A stretch of DNA of 64,000 bases from Acidocella sp. (lineage in GTDB: Bacteria > Pseudomonadota > Alphaproteobacteria > Acetobacterales > Acetobacteraceae), in assembly GCA_031291755.1 (NCBI GenBank), contig JARLIK010000023.1, positions 1-64,000 on the forward strand. Direction: 5' to 3'. A program made the translations under genes and the position numbers. Positions 37,399 to 44,773 of the stretch are shown one piece after another (within the stretch, counting starts at the first letter, position 1; every line of letters begins with the position of its first letter). The notes under the pieces are model-generated. The model ran no database searches and was not told where the DNA came from. It saw only the letters and a program-made list of their open reading frames with translations.

Positions 37399-39021
37399 AT
37401 GATCCGCCTCGACAATATTAGTAAGCAGAATGGCTCGCGCCTGATCTTTATCGAGGCTTCTGCCGCCTTGCTGCGGGGCGAGAAGATCGGGCTGGTCGGC
37501 CCCAATGGGGCGGGTAAATCCACCCTGTTCAGGCTGATCACGGGTCAGGAGCCGCCGGATGAAGGGCAAATCCTGATCGACAAGAAGGTGAGCATCGGGC
37601 TGTTCAGCCAGGATGTGGGCGAGATGGCTGGGCGGAGCGCGGTGGCCGAGGTGATGGATGGCGCCGGGCCGGTGAGCGAAGTAGCGGCCGAGTTGGCAGC
37701 CCTGGAAGCCGCGATGGCCGACCCGGAACAATTCGACCGGCTGGACAAAATTCTGGAGCGCTTTGGCGAGGTGCAGACGCGCTTTGAGGAGCTGGGCGGC
37801 TACGCGCTGGATGCCAAGGCCCGCGAGGTGCTGCATGGCCTGGGCTTCAGCCAGGAGATGATGGAGGGCGATGTTGGCCGGCTTTCCGGCGGTTGGAAGA
37901 TGCGCGTGGGACTTGCCCGTATTTTGCTGATGCGCCCGGATGTGATGCTGCTCGATGAACCGAGTAACCATTTGGACCTGGAAAGCCTGATCTGGCTGGA
38001 ACAGTTTCTGGCCGGGTACGATGGCGCCCTGCTGATGACCTCGCACGACCGGGAATTCATGAACCGGGTGATCAACAAAGTGATTGAGATTGATGCCGGT
38101 GCGCTCACCAGTTTTTCCGGCGATTATGAATTCTATGCCCGCCAGGCGGCGCTGAACGAGAAGCACCAGCAGGCGCAGTTTGAGCGCCAGCAGGCGATGC
38201 TCGCCAAGGAGATCGCCTTCATCGAGCGGTTCAAGGCCCGCGCCTCGCACGCCGCACAAGTGCAGAGCCGGGTGAAGAAGCTCGACAAAATCGAACGGGT
38301 GGAGCCACCTAAGCGCCGCCAGACCGTGGAGTTTGATTTCCGTCCGGCCCCGCGGTCCGGCGACGACGTGGCGAACCTGCGCAGTGTTAGCAAACAATAT
38401 GGCAGCAAGGTGATTTATGAGGGGTTGGACCTTCTCATTCGCCGCAAGGAGCGCTGCTGCGTGCTGGGCGTCAACGGGGCGGGCAAGTCCACACTGCTGA
38501 AGCTGGTGACCGGCACCACCACGCCGGATGCCGGTACGGTTACACTGGGGGGCAGCGTGAAGATGGGCTACTTCGCCCAGCACGCCATGGATTTGCTGGA
38601 CGGCGAGGCCACGGTTTTTGAAGCGCTGGACGCTGCCTTCCCCCATGCCGGACAGGGCGCATTGCGCAGCCTCGCGGGGGCATTCGGCTTCTCGGGCGAC
38701 GAGGTTGAAAAGCGCTGCCGCGTGCTCTCGGGCGGTGAAAAAGCCAGGCTGGTGATGGCGCTGATGCTGTTCGACCCGCCAAATTTTCTGGTCCTCGACG
38801 AGCCGACCAACCATCTGGACCTCGCCACCAAGGAGATGCTGATCAAGGCGCTTGCAACTTATGAAGGCACCATGCTGTTCGTCTCACATGACCGCCACTT
38901 CCTGACGGAACTATCCAACCGTGTGCTGGAGCTGACCCCCGAAGGCATTCACCAATATGACGGCGGTTACACCGAATATGTGGCACGCACCGGGCAGGAG
39001 GCACCGGGCCTGCACACCTGA
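37399..39021 (+). CDS. ABC-F family ATPase
   Basis: A 540-residue soluble protein with two ABC domains and no membrane segment. Domain 1 (about 1-245): Walker A GPNGAGKST, signature LSGGWKMRVGLARIL, Walker B VMLLDEPSNHLDLES. Domain 2 (about 315-530): GVNGAGKST, LSGGEKARLVMALML, FLVLDEPTNHLDL. The P-site linker region (about 245-310) is rich in charged helix. ABC-F proteins act on the ribosome in translation control or antibiotic protection; the LDEPSNHLDL/LDEPTNHLDL pair is typical. The 272-bp upstream region holds a short inverted repeat ATCATT/AATGAT (37261-37278) of unknown role. Confidence 0.93.
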   Translation: MIRLDNISKQNGSRLIFIEASAALLRGEKIGLVGPNGAGKSTLFRLITGQEPPDEGQILIDKKVSIGLFSQDVGEMAGRSAVAEVMDGAGPVSEVAAELAALEAAMADPEQFDRLDKILERFGEVQTRFEELGGYALDAKAREVLHGLGFSQEMMEGDVGRLSGGWKMRVGLARILLMRPDVMLLDEPSNHLDLESLIWLEQFLAGYDGALLMTSHDREFMNRVINKVIEIDAGALTSFSGDYEFYARQAALNEKHQQAQFERQQAMLAKEIAFIERFKARASHAAQVQSRVKKLDKIERVEPPKRRQTVEFDFRPAPRSGDDVANLRSVSKQYGSKVIYEGLDLLIRRKERCCVLGVNGAGKSTLLKLVTGTTTPDAGTVTLGGSVKMGYFAQHAMDLLDGEATVFEALDAAFPHAGQGALRSLAGAFGFSGDEVEKRCRVLSGGEKARLVMALMLFDPPNFLVLDEPTNHLDLATKEMLIKALATYEGTMLFVSHDRHFLTELSNRVLELTPEGIHQYDGGYTEYVARTGQEAPGLHT

Positions 39022-39112
39022 GCCAGGCGGCGGCGCTCTACTTCCGGGTGTGAGGTGTCCCTCTTAAAGTGGTCCAAATTCTGAGTTAGTTTTTTGTCGG
39101 ATTTCTCGGTTT

Positions 39113-40147
39113 TTAAGAGAGGATTTGCGATGCAGGCGCTGCGGTTGACTCGCGGATTATCAAATCCGCGCCCAGGTCAAGATGCTCTTGCGTCGGCCTG
39201 CCAGCCAGATAAGCCACTAGATAGTCCCCTGTCGCGGCGCCGATTTCCTGGGTGGGTACACGCACTGTGGTCAAGGCAGGAATCATGTGCTGCGACAGTT
39301 CGAAATCGTCGAATCCGGTGATTGAGATCGCCTGCGGCACGGCGATGCCGCGCGCAGAGCATTCTAGGATTGCTCCAAAAGCCAGGATATCATTGCCGCA
39401 GATCACGGCGGTCAGCAGTGTATCCCGCGCGAGCAGCGCACGCATGGCCTCCCGCCCTGCGCGGATGGTGTATTCAGCCTCGATGATTTGTCCGGCCGGA
39501 ACCGAAAGACCGCGCGCGGCCAATGCATCGAGTATGCCCTCGGCCCGTTCCGATGCGCGATCATTGTTCGCCCTGATGCCGGCGATGACGCCGATCGAGC
39601 GATGACCGAGATCGAGCAGATGGTCGGTGAGCCGCCGCATCGCTACTCGATTGTTGAAGCCAATCGATGGGTATGGGCTCCCAGGGTCAAAGGTCCAGGT
39701 GTTGACAAAGGGCAGTTGCTTCGCGGCAAGCAGGTGCAGCACCTCTGGTGGGTGCACGGCTCCAACTAGGACCACCGCATCGATCCCGTGTTCGATTAGG
39801 GATTGCAGCGCGGCGGCCTCCCTGCTCGAATCGTAGGAATTGCTTGCAATGACCAGCATGTAGCCATGCATGTTGAGCCGGCTCTGCAAGGCGTGCAGAG
39901 CCTGCGCGAAGATCGAATTATCGATGGTCGGGAAAACCGCACCGATCGTGCGGAATCGCCGCGAGACAAGTGAGCCCGCAGCACGATGCGGGATATAGCC
40001 CATCTCTTGCGCGACTGCGCGGACATGCGCCACCATCTCCGGACTGGACCGCTCCGGATTATTTAGGGCCCGCGACACGGTCGCAATCGAAACCCCCGCC
40101 TTGCGGGCCACGTCCTTAATCGTCGCCGAGACGCGCGTTTCCGTCAT
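39113..40147 (-). CDS. LacI family transcriptional regulator
   Basis: A 344-residue repressor. The N-terminal helix-turn-helix and hinge read ATIKDVARKAGVSIATVSRAL, with MGYIPHRAAGSLVSRR as hinge helix. The periplasmic-binding-protein-like effector domain follows (ELAILGxx-type AVFPTIDNSIFAQ, SIGVIAGIRANNDRASERAEG, VICGNDILAFGA, SITGFDDFELS). GALR/GntR-type sugars are usual effectors. It is divergent from the SDR-ABC importer-E1 operon, which begins 194 bp away, and a promoter and LacI-type operator sit between them (40225-40276). The frame extends upstream, but ATG 40147 starts the conserved HTH. Confidence 0.92.
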   Translation of the reverse strand: MTETRVSATIKDVARKAGVSIATVSRALNNPERSSPEMVAHVRAVAQEMGYIPHRAAGSLVSRRFRTIGAVFPTIDNSIFAQALHALQSRLNMHGYMLVIASNSYDSSREAAALQSLIEHGIDAVVLVGAVHPPEVLHLLAAKQLPFVNTWTFDPGSPYPSIGFNNRVAMRRLTDHLLDLGHRSIGVIAGIRANNDRASERAEGILDALAARGLSVPAGQIIEAEYTIRAGREAMRALLARDTLLTAVICGNDILAFGAILECSARGIAVPQAISITGFDDFELSQHMIPALTTVRVPTQEIGAATGDYLVAYLAGRPTQEHLDLGADLIIRESTAAPASQILS

Positions 40148-40224
40148 GCGTGTAAAACTAAACCTCGTTTCAATCACAGCCTCGAAGAGGCGCTCGGTAT
40201 TTTCTTTGCACTGGATTTTCTGGC

Positions 40225-40276
40225 TTGACAATTCGGCGTACGCCCTCTTAGTATCCCCGCAGGGAAAACGTTTACC
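40225..40276 (+). promoter_or_regulatory. sigma-70 promoter with LacI-type operator ahead of the SDR/ABC operon
   Basis: TTGACA (40225-40230), 17-bp spacer, TTAGTA (40248-40253). Right behind it GGAAAAC/GTTTACC (40263-40276) is a 14-bp near-palindrome with central CG, the layout of LacI/PurR-type operators, at about the expected start point. The divergent LacI gene is the obvious candidate regulator. A second inverted repeat, TTCGAG-CTA-CTCGAA, follows at 40282-40296. Confidence 0.6.
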
Positions 40277-40341
40277 ATGTTTTCGAGCTACTCGAATAAC
40301 GTGGCACAAGCAAGCACAACTTGAACACGGCGTCAGAAAGC

Positions 40342-41136
40342 ATGTCAGATCATTGTGTAATCGTAACAGGCGGGGCGAGCGGTATTGGGGCAGCGACAGC
40401 TAGGCTTATCTCTGCCGCTGGAGGATATGTCGGCATTCTAGACCTCAATGCCGAGGCCGGCGCGGCTGTTGCCGAATCCTGCGGCAAACGCGCGATCGCA
40501 TTGCGCGCCGATGCTGGCGATGAGAACGACGTCAAGGCAGCGCATGTGATTTTGCAATCACACCTCCCGCCCGTAACCGGCCTCGTGAATTGCGCTGGTG
40601 CGCCGGAACGACCCCGCCCGATCGAGGATTGCCCCGTCGATGAATGGACGCGAATCATCGATTCTCATCTCCGCACCACCTATATCGCGTGCCGTGTTTT
40701 CGGTAGCGCGATGGCTACGCGCGGCTTCGGCGCGATCGTAAATCTCGCCTCGGTTCTCTCGTTCCGCCCTGGGCCGGTGCTCGGCTATGGGCCGGCGAAG
40801 GCCGCGATCGTCAACCTCACCGAATCCCTCGCGGTTTATTGGGCGCGGCACGGTGTGCGGGTCAACGCCGTCGCGCCCGGATGGACCGACACGCCTTTTC
40901 TGCGCCCGCCCGAGCGCGGCCATCAGCGCGATCTGACGCCGATTCTGCGCGCGACACCCATGGGCCGTCTGATGCGTCCCGAAGAGATCGCGGAAGTGAT
41001 CAATTTTCTCCTCTCCCCGGCAGCACGTATCGTTACTGGCACCACGATCCCCTGCGATGGTGGCGTTATTGCGGCAAGCGGCTGGGCGCCCTATGGGGGT
41101 CCGCCCGCGGCTGCCGAACCGGTCACTGCGTCATGA
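40342..41136 (+). CDS. SDR family oxidoreductase
   Basis: A 264-residue classical SDR. VTGGASGIGAATARL (cofactor), NCAGAPERPRPIED, NLASVLSFRPG with the catalytic Ser, YGPAKAAIVNL with Tyr/Lys, and APGWTDTPFL after it. The catalytic set is complete, so an active NAD(P) enzyme is expected. As the first gene of a LacI-controlled operon with an ABC importer and a dehydrogenase E1, it probably oxidises or reduces the imported compound. ATG 40342 is used; a TTG at 40321 is in frame. Its TGA overlaps the first permease ATG as ATGA. Confidence 0.88.
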   Translation: MSDHCVIVTGGASGIGAATARLISAAGGYVGILDLNAEAGAAVAESCGKRAIALRADAGDENDVKAAHVILQSHLPPVTGLVNCAGAPERPRPIEDCPVDEWTRIIDSHLRTTYIACRVFGSAMATRGFGAIVNLASVLSFRPGPVLGYGPAKAAIVNLTESLAVYWARHGVRVNAVAPGWTDTPFLRPPERGHQRDLTPILRATPMGRLMRPEEIAEVINFLLSPAARIVTGTTIPCDGGVIAASGWAPYGGPPAAAEPVTAS

Positions 41137-41969
41137 ACGCACCGAGTACCGAGATACGGGGAGGGCAAGCGAGCAAACGCTCAGCCCTTCTACATCTCGG
41201 GGGCTCAAGGCTCCATCGAGGCGTGATCGGCGCAGCGCCGATCCTGCTTCTAATTATCGCATGGTTCGCCGCGACAGGACCACTCGGCCTGATTGCGCCG
41301 CTCAAGTTTCCATCGCCCGCGATTGCCCTCGCCTCGCTCGAAACCATCGCCGGGCCCGGCTATGCGAGTGCTCCGCTCGCCGAACACATCGAGACCAGCC
41401 TGAGCCTCGTTCTCGCCGGTTTTGCCGCCGCCACCCTCACCGGCATTCCGCTCGGCCTGCTGCTGGGGACCAGCCGTTATGCGAACGCCTGCATAAACCC
41501 CATCTTTCAACTTCTCCGTCCGATCGCGCCGATCGCCTGGATCCCGCTGACGATCCTCTGGTTCGGCCTGGGCGGCGGGGCCAAAATTTTTGTCGTCTGG
41601 CTTGCCGCTTTCGCGCCCGCGGTGATCAACACCCAAACAGCGGTGCGCGGCGTGAACCGCACGGTCATTGAAGCCGCCAAAGTCCATGGCGCGCGCCGCG
41701 TTAATCTGTTCTTCGACGTGACGATTCCCGCCGCCCTTCCAGGGATTTTCACCGGCATGCGACTTTCACTGCAGGCCTGCTGGATGGTGCTGGTCGCTGC
41801 CGAACTGGTCGGCGCTTATACCGGGCTCGGCCATGTCATGATCATCGCCACCGAGGATCTCGATTCCGGGATGATCTTTGTTGCGATGCTATGTGTTGCA
41901 ATGCTCGGCGTCGCTATGAGCCTGTTGCTCGCGCGCCTTGAAGCCTGGGTACTGCCATGGCGGCGTTGA
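41133..41969 (+). CDS. ABC transporter permease (NitT/TauT family), first of two
   Basis: A 278-residue BPD-type permease with about six hydrophobic segments. The EAA loop reads VIEAAKVHGARRVNLFFDVTIP (split here for length: EAAKVHGARR then VTIPAALPGIFTGMRLS). This is the SsuC/TauC class, which with a periplasmic NMT1/SsuA-like protein imports sulfonates, taurine, thiamine precursors, nitrate or aromatic acids. The upstream frame extension lies inside the SDR and is rejected; the start is the ATGA overlap. A second, different permease follows with a 13-bp overlap, so the channel is probably a heterodimer. Confidence 0.9.
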   Translation: MNAPSTEIRGGQASKRSALLHLGGSRLHRGVIGAAPILLLIIAWFAATGPLGLIAPLKFPSPAIALASLETIAGPGYASAPLAEHIETSLSLVLAGFAAATLTGIPLGLLLGTSRYANACINPIFQLLRPIAPIAWIPLTILWFGLGGGAKIFVVWLAAFAPAVINTQTAVRGVNRTVIEAAKVHGARRVNLFFDVTIPAALPGIFTGMRLSLQACWMVLVAAELVGAYTGLGHVMIIATEDLDSGMIFVAMLCVAMLGVAMSLLLARLEAWVLPWRR

Positions 41970-42763
41970 ACGGCCCCACCCCTGCGGTTCGCGCGGGCAC
42001 ACTGCTCGAAGCCTGGGTGCTACCAGCATTCGGCATCGTCACATTCCTGATGTTATGGGCCGGATGCACCGCCGCCGGCCTCGCACCGGCCCGGCTGCTG
42101 CCCGGCCCCGGCGCGGCCGCCGCCGAATTTATAGATCTCACTCACACCCCCTATTCTGGCGCGGTCCTGCAAGTCCATCTACTCGCAAGCCTGATGAAAT
42201 TCAGCCTTGGTTATGGCCTGGCCGTACTGACCGGCGTACCCCTCGGCCTCATGATGGGCCGCTATCGTATCGTCGAATGGGCAATCGCGCCGCTTTACGA
42301 ATCAATCCGCTTCATCCCGCCGATTGCCTGGGTGCCGTTCTCGATCCTTTGGCTCGGAACCGGTTTCCTCGCCCCGACGCTGGTAATTTTCTCAGGCGCT
42401 TTCTCACCCTGCGTCCTGAACGCCTATCGCGGCGTCCACACTGCCGACCGTGCGGTACTGGAAGCAGCGCAGACACTCGGAGCCGGCCGCTGGGCAACTA
42501 TGACCGAGGTGCTGCTGCCCGCTGCCCTACCCGACATCGTCGCCGGATTGCGCGTCGCCGCGGGATTTGCCTGGCAATCGTTGATCGGGGCCGAGTTGAT
42601 CGTCGGCTCAACAGGTCTCGGTTATCTGATCATCCAGGGCGAGAGCAATCTTTCATCAACCGTCGTCGTCGCCGGCATGATCACCATCGGCCTCACCGGT
42701 GCGGCGATCGATTTTGCAATGCTGCGGGCCGAACGTTTCGTGCGCCGCAACTGGGGTCAATGA
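41957..42763 (+). CDS. ABC transporter permease (NitT/TauT family), second of two
   Basis: A 268-residue permease of the same family as its neighbour, with about six membrane segments and an EAA loop VLEAAQTLGAGRWATMTEVLLP. Family segments IPPIAWVPFSILWLGTG and GAELIVGSTGLGYLI match the SsuC/TauC type. It overlaps the preceding permease by 13 bp. Most NitT/TauT systems have one permease gene acting as a homodimer; two distinct genes suggest a heterodimer, as in some riboflavin/hydroxymethylpyrimidine and phthalate importers. Substrate is unknown. Confidence 0.9.
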   Translation: MAALNGPTPAVRAGTLLEAWVLPAFGIVTFLMLWAGCTAAGLAPARLLPGPGAAAAEFIDLTHTPYSGAVLQVHLLASLMKFSLGYGLAVLTGVPLGLMMGRYRIVEWAIAPLYESIRFIPPIAWVPFSILWLGTGFLAPTLVIFSGAFSPCVLNAYRGVHTADRAVLEAAQTLGAGRWATMTEVLLPAALPDIVAGLRVAAGFAWQSLIGAELIVGSTGLGYLIIQGESNLSSTVVVAGMITIGLTGAAIDFAMLRAERFVRRNWGQ

Positions 42764-42836
42764 TGACGGCTTCAACATGATGCCTGGCTACTAACCAGAC
42801 GGCCAGAAGGCCGCTTTGAAAAGAAGGAGGAAAAAA

Positions 42837-43910
42837 ATGATCACACGGCGAATCCGGACCATCTGTGCGGCACTCACGGTAGTGGCGCCTCTCGCTATAA
42901 CGCCCCTCGGCGCTCGAGCGGCAGATAGTGGCGCCTTTCCGTTGGCTATCGCCCAGCAACCACAGCGTTGGGCACTCGAGTGGTATATCGCGACCAAGGA
43001 AGGCTGGTGGAAGGACGTTGGCATCGACCCGACGATGACGACCTTTACTGCCGGCCCGCCGGAGATCGCCGCCGGCGCGTCTGGTTCCTGGGAAGTCGGC
43101 GGTGCGGGTGATCTGCCATCGATGCTCGGGGCTGCCAAATACGGCCTGACGACGATTGCGATCGCCGATAGCGAAGCAGCGATCATCACCTTGATGGCGA
43201 CCAAGGATAAAGCCGATGCCTATCTGCACAACCCGTCCCTGATCAAAGGCAAGACCATCCCTGAAACCAGCAATTCCACCGGCGAATGGGGGGCTGCGGC
43301 CTGCCTTGAAAAGAAATTCGGCCTCAAGCCCAGCGAATATCATTTCGTCAATCTGTCGCCGCCGGAGATCAACGCCGCCGTCAGCAGCGGTCGGTATGAT
43401 CTGGCTCAAGTATGGTCGCCTAATGTCTATATTCTCGAATCGGCAATCGGAGCCAAGGTTATCTGCAACGCTGCGCAAGTCGGCGTGCCGATCACCAGCA
43501 ATATTTTTGCGACCCAAGCCTTCGCCACCGCACACCCCGAAATAGTCGCGAAGTTCCTCGCCGTTTACCTTCGCGCCATTGCCTGGGAGCGCGAGCATCC
43601 GCAAGAGGCGGTCGCCGATCTCGGTGAGTTCTTTAACTCGGTCGGCGTGAAAATTCCGCCTGCCTATCTCGCCCAGGAACTCCACGCCCGGCCTGCCTAC
43701 ACGCTGGACGAGCAGTTGAAAATTTTCGGTGCCAATACGGCCGGCACGCCCGAAATCGTCGATTGGTGGAATCAACTCGGTACCTTCATGCAATCGGTCA
43801 GCATCGTCAGCGAGACCCCACCGGCGAGCCAATTCGCAACCGACAAATATCTGCAAATGATCGCAGCGGACCCGAAGCTGCGTGCCTTTGCCAATGACGA
43901 CACGCCGTAA
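42837..43910 (+). CDS. ABC transporter substrate-binding protein (NitT/TauT, NMT1-like)
   Basis: A 357-residue periplasmic binding protein. The basic start MITRRIRTICAALTVVAPL with a signal cleavage near GARA, then ALEWYIATKEGWWKDVGIDP (the NMT1/THI5-like opening), GGAGDLPSMLGAAKYGLTTIAI and PETSNSTGEWGAAACLEKKFG. GGAGG followed by AAAAAA lies just before the ATG at 42837, so the upstream in-frame start at 42816 is not used. It feeds the two permeases. The ligand could be an aromatic acid, sulfonate or thiamine precursor; sequence alone does not decide. Confidence 0.9.
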   Translation: MITRRIRTICAALTVVAPLAITPLGARAADSGAFPLAIAQQPQRWALEWYIATKEGWWKDVGIDPTMTTFTAGPPEIAAGASGSWEVGGAGDLPSMLGAAKYGLTTIAIADSEAAIITLMATKDKADAYLHNPSLIKGKTIPETSNSTGEWGAAACLEKKFGLKPSEYHFVNLSPPEINAAVSSGRYDLAQVWSPNVYILESAIGAKVICNAAQVGVPITSNIFATQAFATAHPEIVAKFLAVYLRAIAWEREHPQEAVADLGEFFNSVGVKIPPAYLAQELHARPAYTLDEQLKIFGANTAGTPEIVDWWNQLGTFMQSVSIVSETPPASQFATDKYLQMIAADPKLRAFANDDTP

Positions 43911-43945
43911 ATGGAGGCGAGCCCTAAACCATCGGGAGCGAAACA

Positions 43946-44773
43946 ATGAGCGAGATCAGGTTTGAGGGGGTAGAACGGCGTTTCCATCGGCCGGGCGGCA
44001 ACTTTCTCGCTCTTGAAAATATCTGCTTCGAGGTCGCCGAGCGCGAATTTGTGGCGCTCGTCGGCCCGTCGGGCTGCGGCAAGACGACGCTGCTCCGTAT
44101 GGCCGCCGGGCTCGATTTCCCGACCGGCGGACGAGTACTCGTCGGCAACCGTGAAGTCAGAGGCCCGGGTCCTGACCGCGCCGTCGTGTTCCAGCAATTC
44201 GCCTTATTTCCCTGGAAGACAATTCGCCAGAACATTGGCTTCGGGCTCAAATGCAAAGGGACGCCGCTCACCCAGCGCCGCGAGATCATCGAGCATTACG
44301 TCACGCTCATGGGTTTGCAAGGCCATGGCGATGCCTATCCGCATCAATTGTCCGGCGGCATGCAGCAGCGCGTCGCAATCGCCCGCAGCTATGCGCTGGA
44401 GCCCGATGTTTTGTTGATGGATGAGCCTTTCGGCGCGCTCGATGCCCAGACCCGCGTTCTGATGCAGGAAGAACTCGTCCGTCTCGCGCGCGACAACCCC
44501 CGCACCGTCCTGTTCATTACGCACAGCGTCGACGAAGCGGTTTATCTCGCTGATCGTGTCATTGTCATGACTCCCCGGCCAGGCCGGATCAGCGCGATCA
44601 TCGACATCGGCTTGGTGCGCCGCACCGAGCGCTGGATAGATTGTGAACACATAGAGGAAGTCATGGCCCAAAAGTCTTTCGTGCATTTGCGCTCGCGCAT
44701 CTGGCGGCTGCTGCGCGGTTTGGAATCGAGCGGTGAGACAGTGGGCCGCGCTATGGAGACGGGCGTTGGCTAA
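43946..44773 (+). CDS. ABC transporter ATPase (NitT/TauT family)
   Basis: A 275-residue ATPase. Walker A GPSGCGKTTLLRM, Q-loop VFQQFALFPWKTI, signature LSGGMQQRVAIARSYA, Walker B VLLMDEPFGALDAQTR and switch His in FITHSVDEAVYLADR are all present, as in SsuB/TauB. It is the energy-coupling subunit of the importer encoded immediately upstream. The following E1 gene probably starts at a TTG inside the last codons of this gene, a close coupling that argues the transported compound is a substrate, or gives rise to a substrate, of that enzyme. Confidence 0.92.
   Translation: MSEIRFEGVERRFHRPGGNFLALENICFEVAEREFVALVGPSGCGKTTLLRMAAGLDFPTGGRVLVGNREVRGPGPDRAVVFQQFALFPWKTIRQNIGFGLKCKGTPLTQRREIIEHYVTLMGLQGHGDAYPHQLSGGMQQRVAIARSYALEPDVLLMDEPFGALDAQTRVLMQEELVRLARDNPRTVLFITHSVDEAVYLADRVIVMTPRPGRISAIIDIGLVRRTERWIDCEHIEEVMAQKSFVHLRSRIWRLLRGLESSGETVGRAMETGVG

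Noticed and set aside
37360-38814. A 484-codon open frame antisense to the ABC-F gene
   Set aside because: His/Gln/Leu-rich sequence without domain motifs, entirely inside a clear ABC-F gene; typical of GC-rich antisense frames.
39061-39119. CTCTTAAA ... TTTAAGAG inverted repeat between the ABC-F and LacI genes, considered as insertion-sequence ends or a terminator
   Set aside because: Arms of only 8 bp, a 43-base loop, no T run, no transposase remnant, and one arm is part of the LacI stop codon region.
39094-39321. A short plus-strand frame overlapping the end of the LacI gene
   Set aside because: It overlaps conserved LacI coding sequence and starts without a ribosome site.
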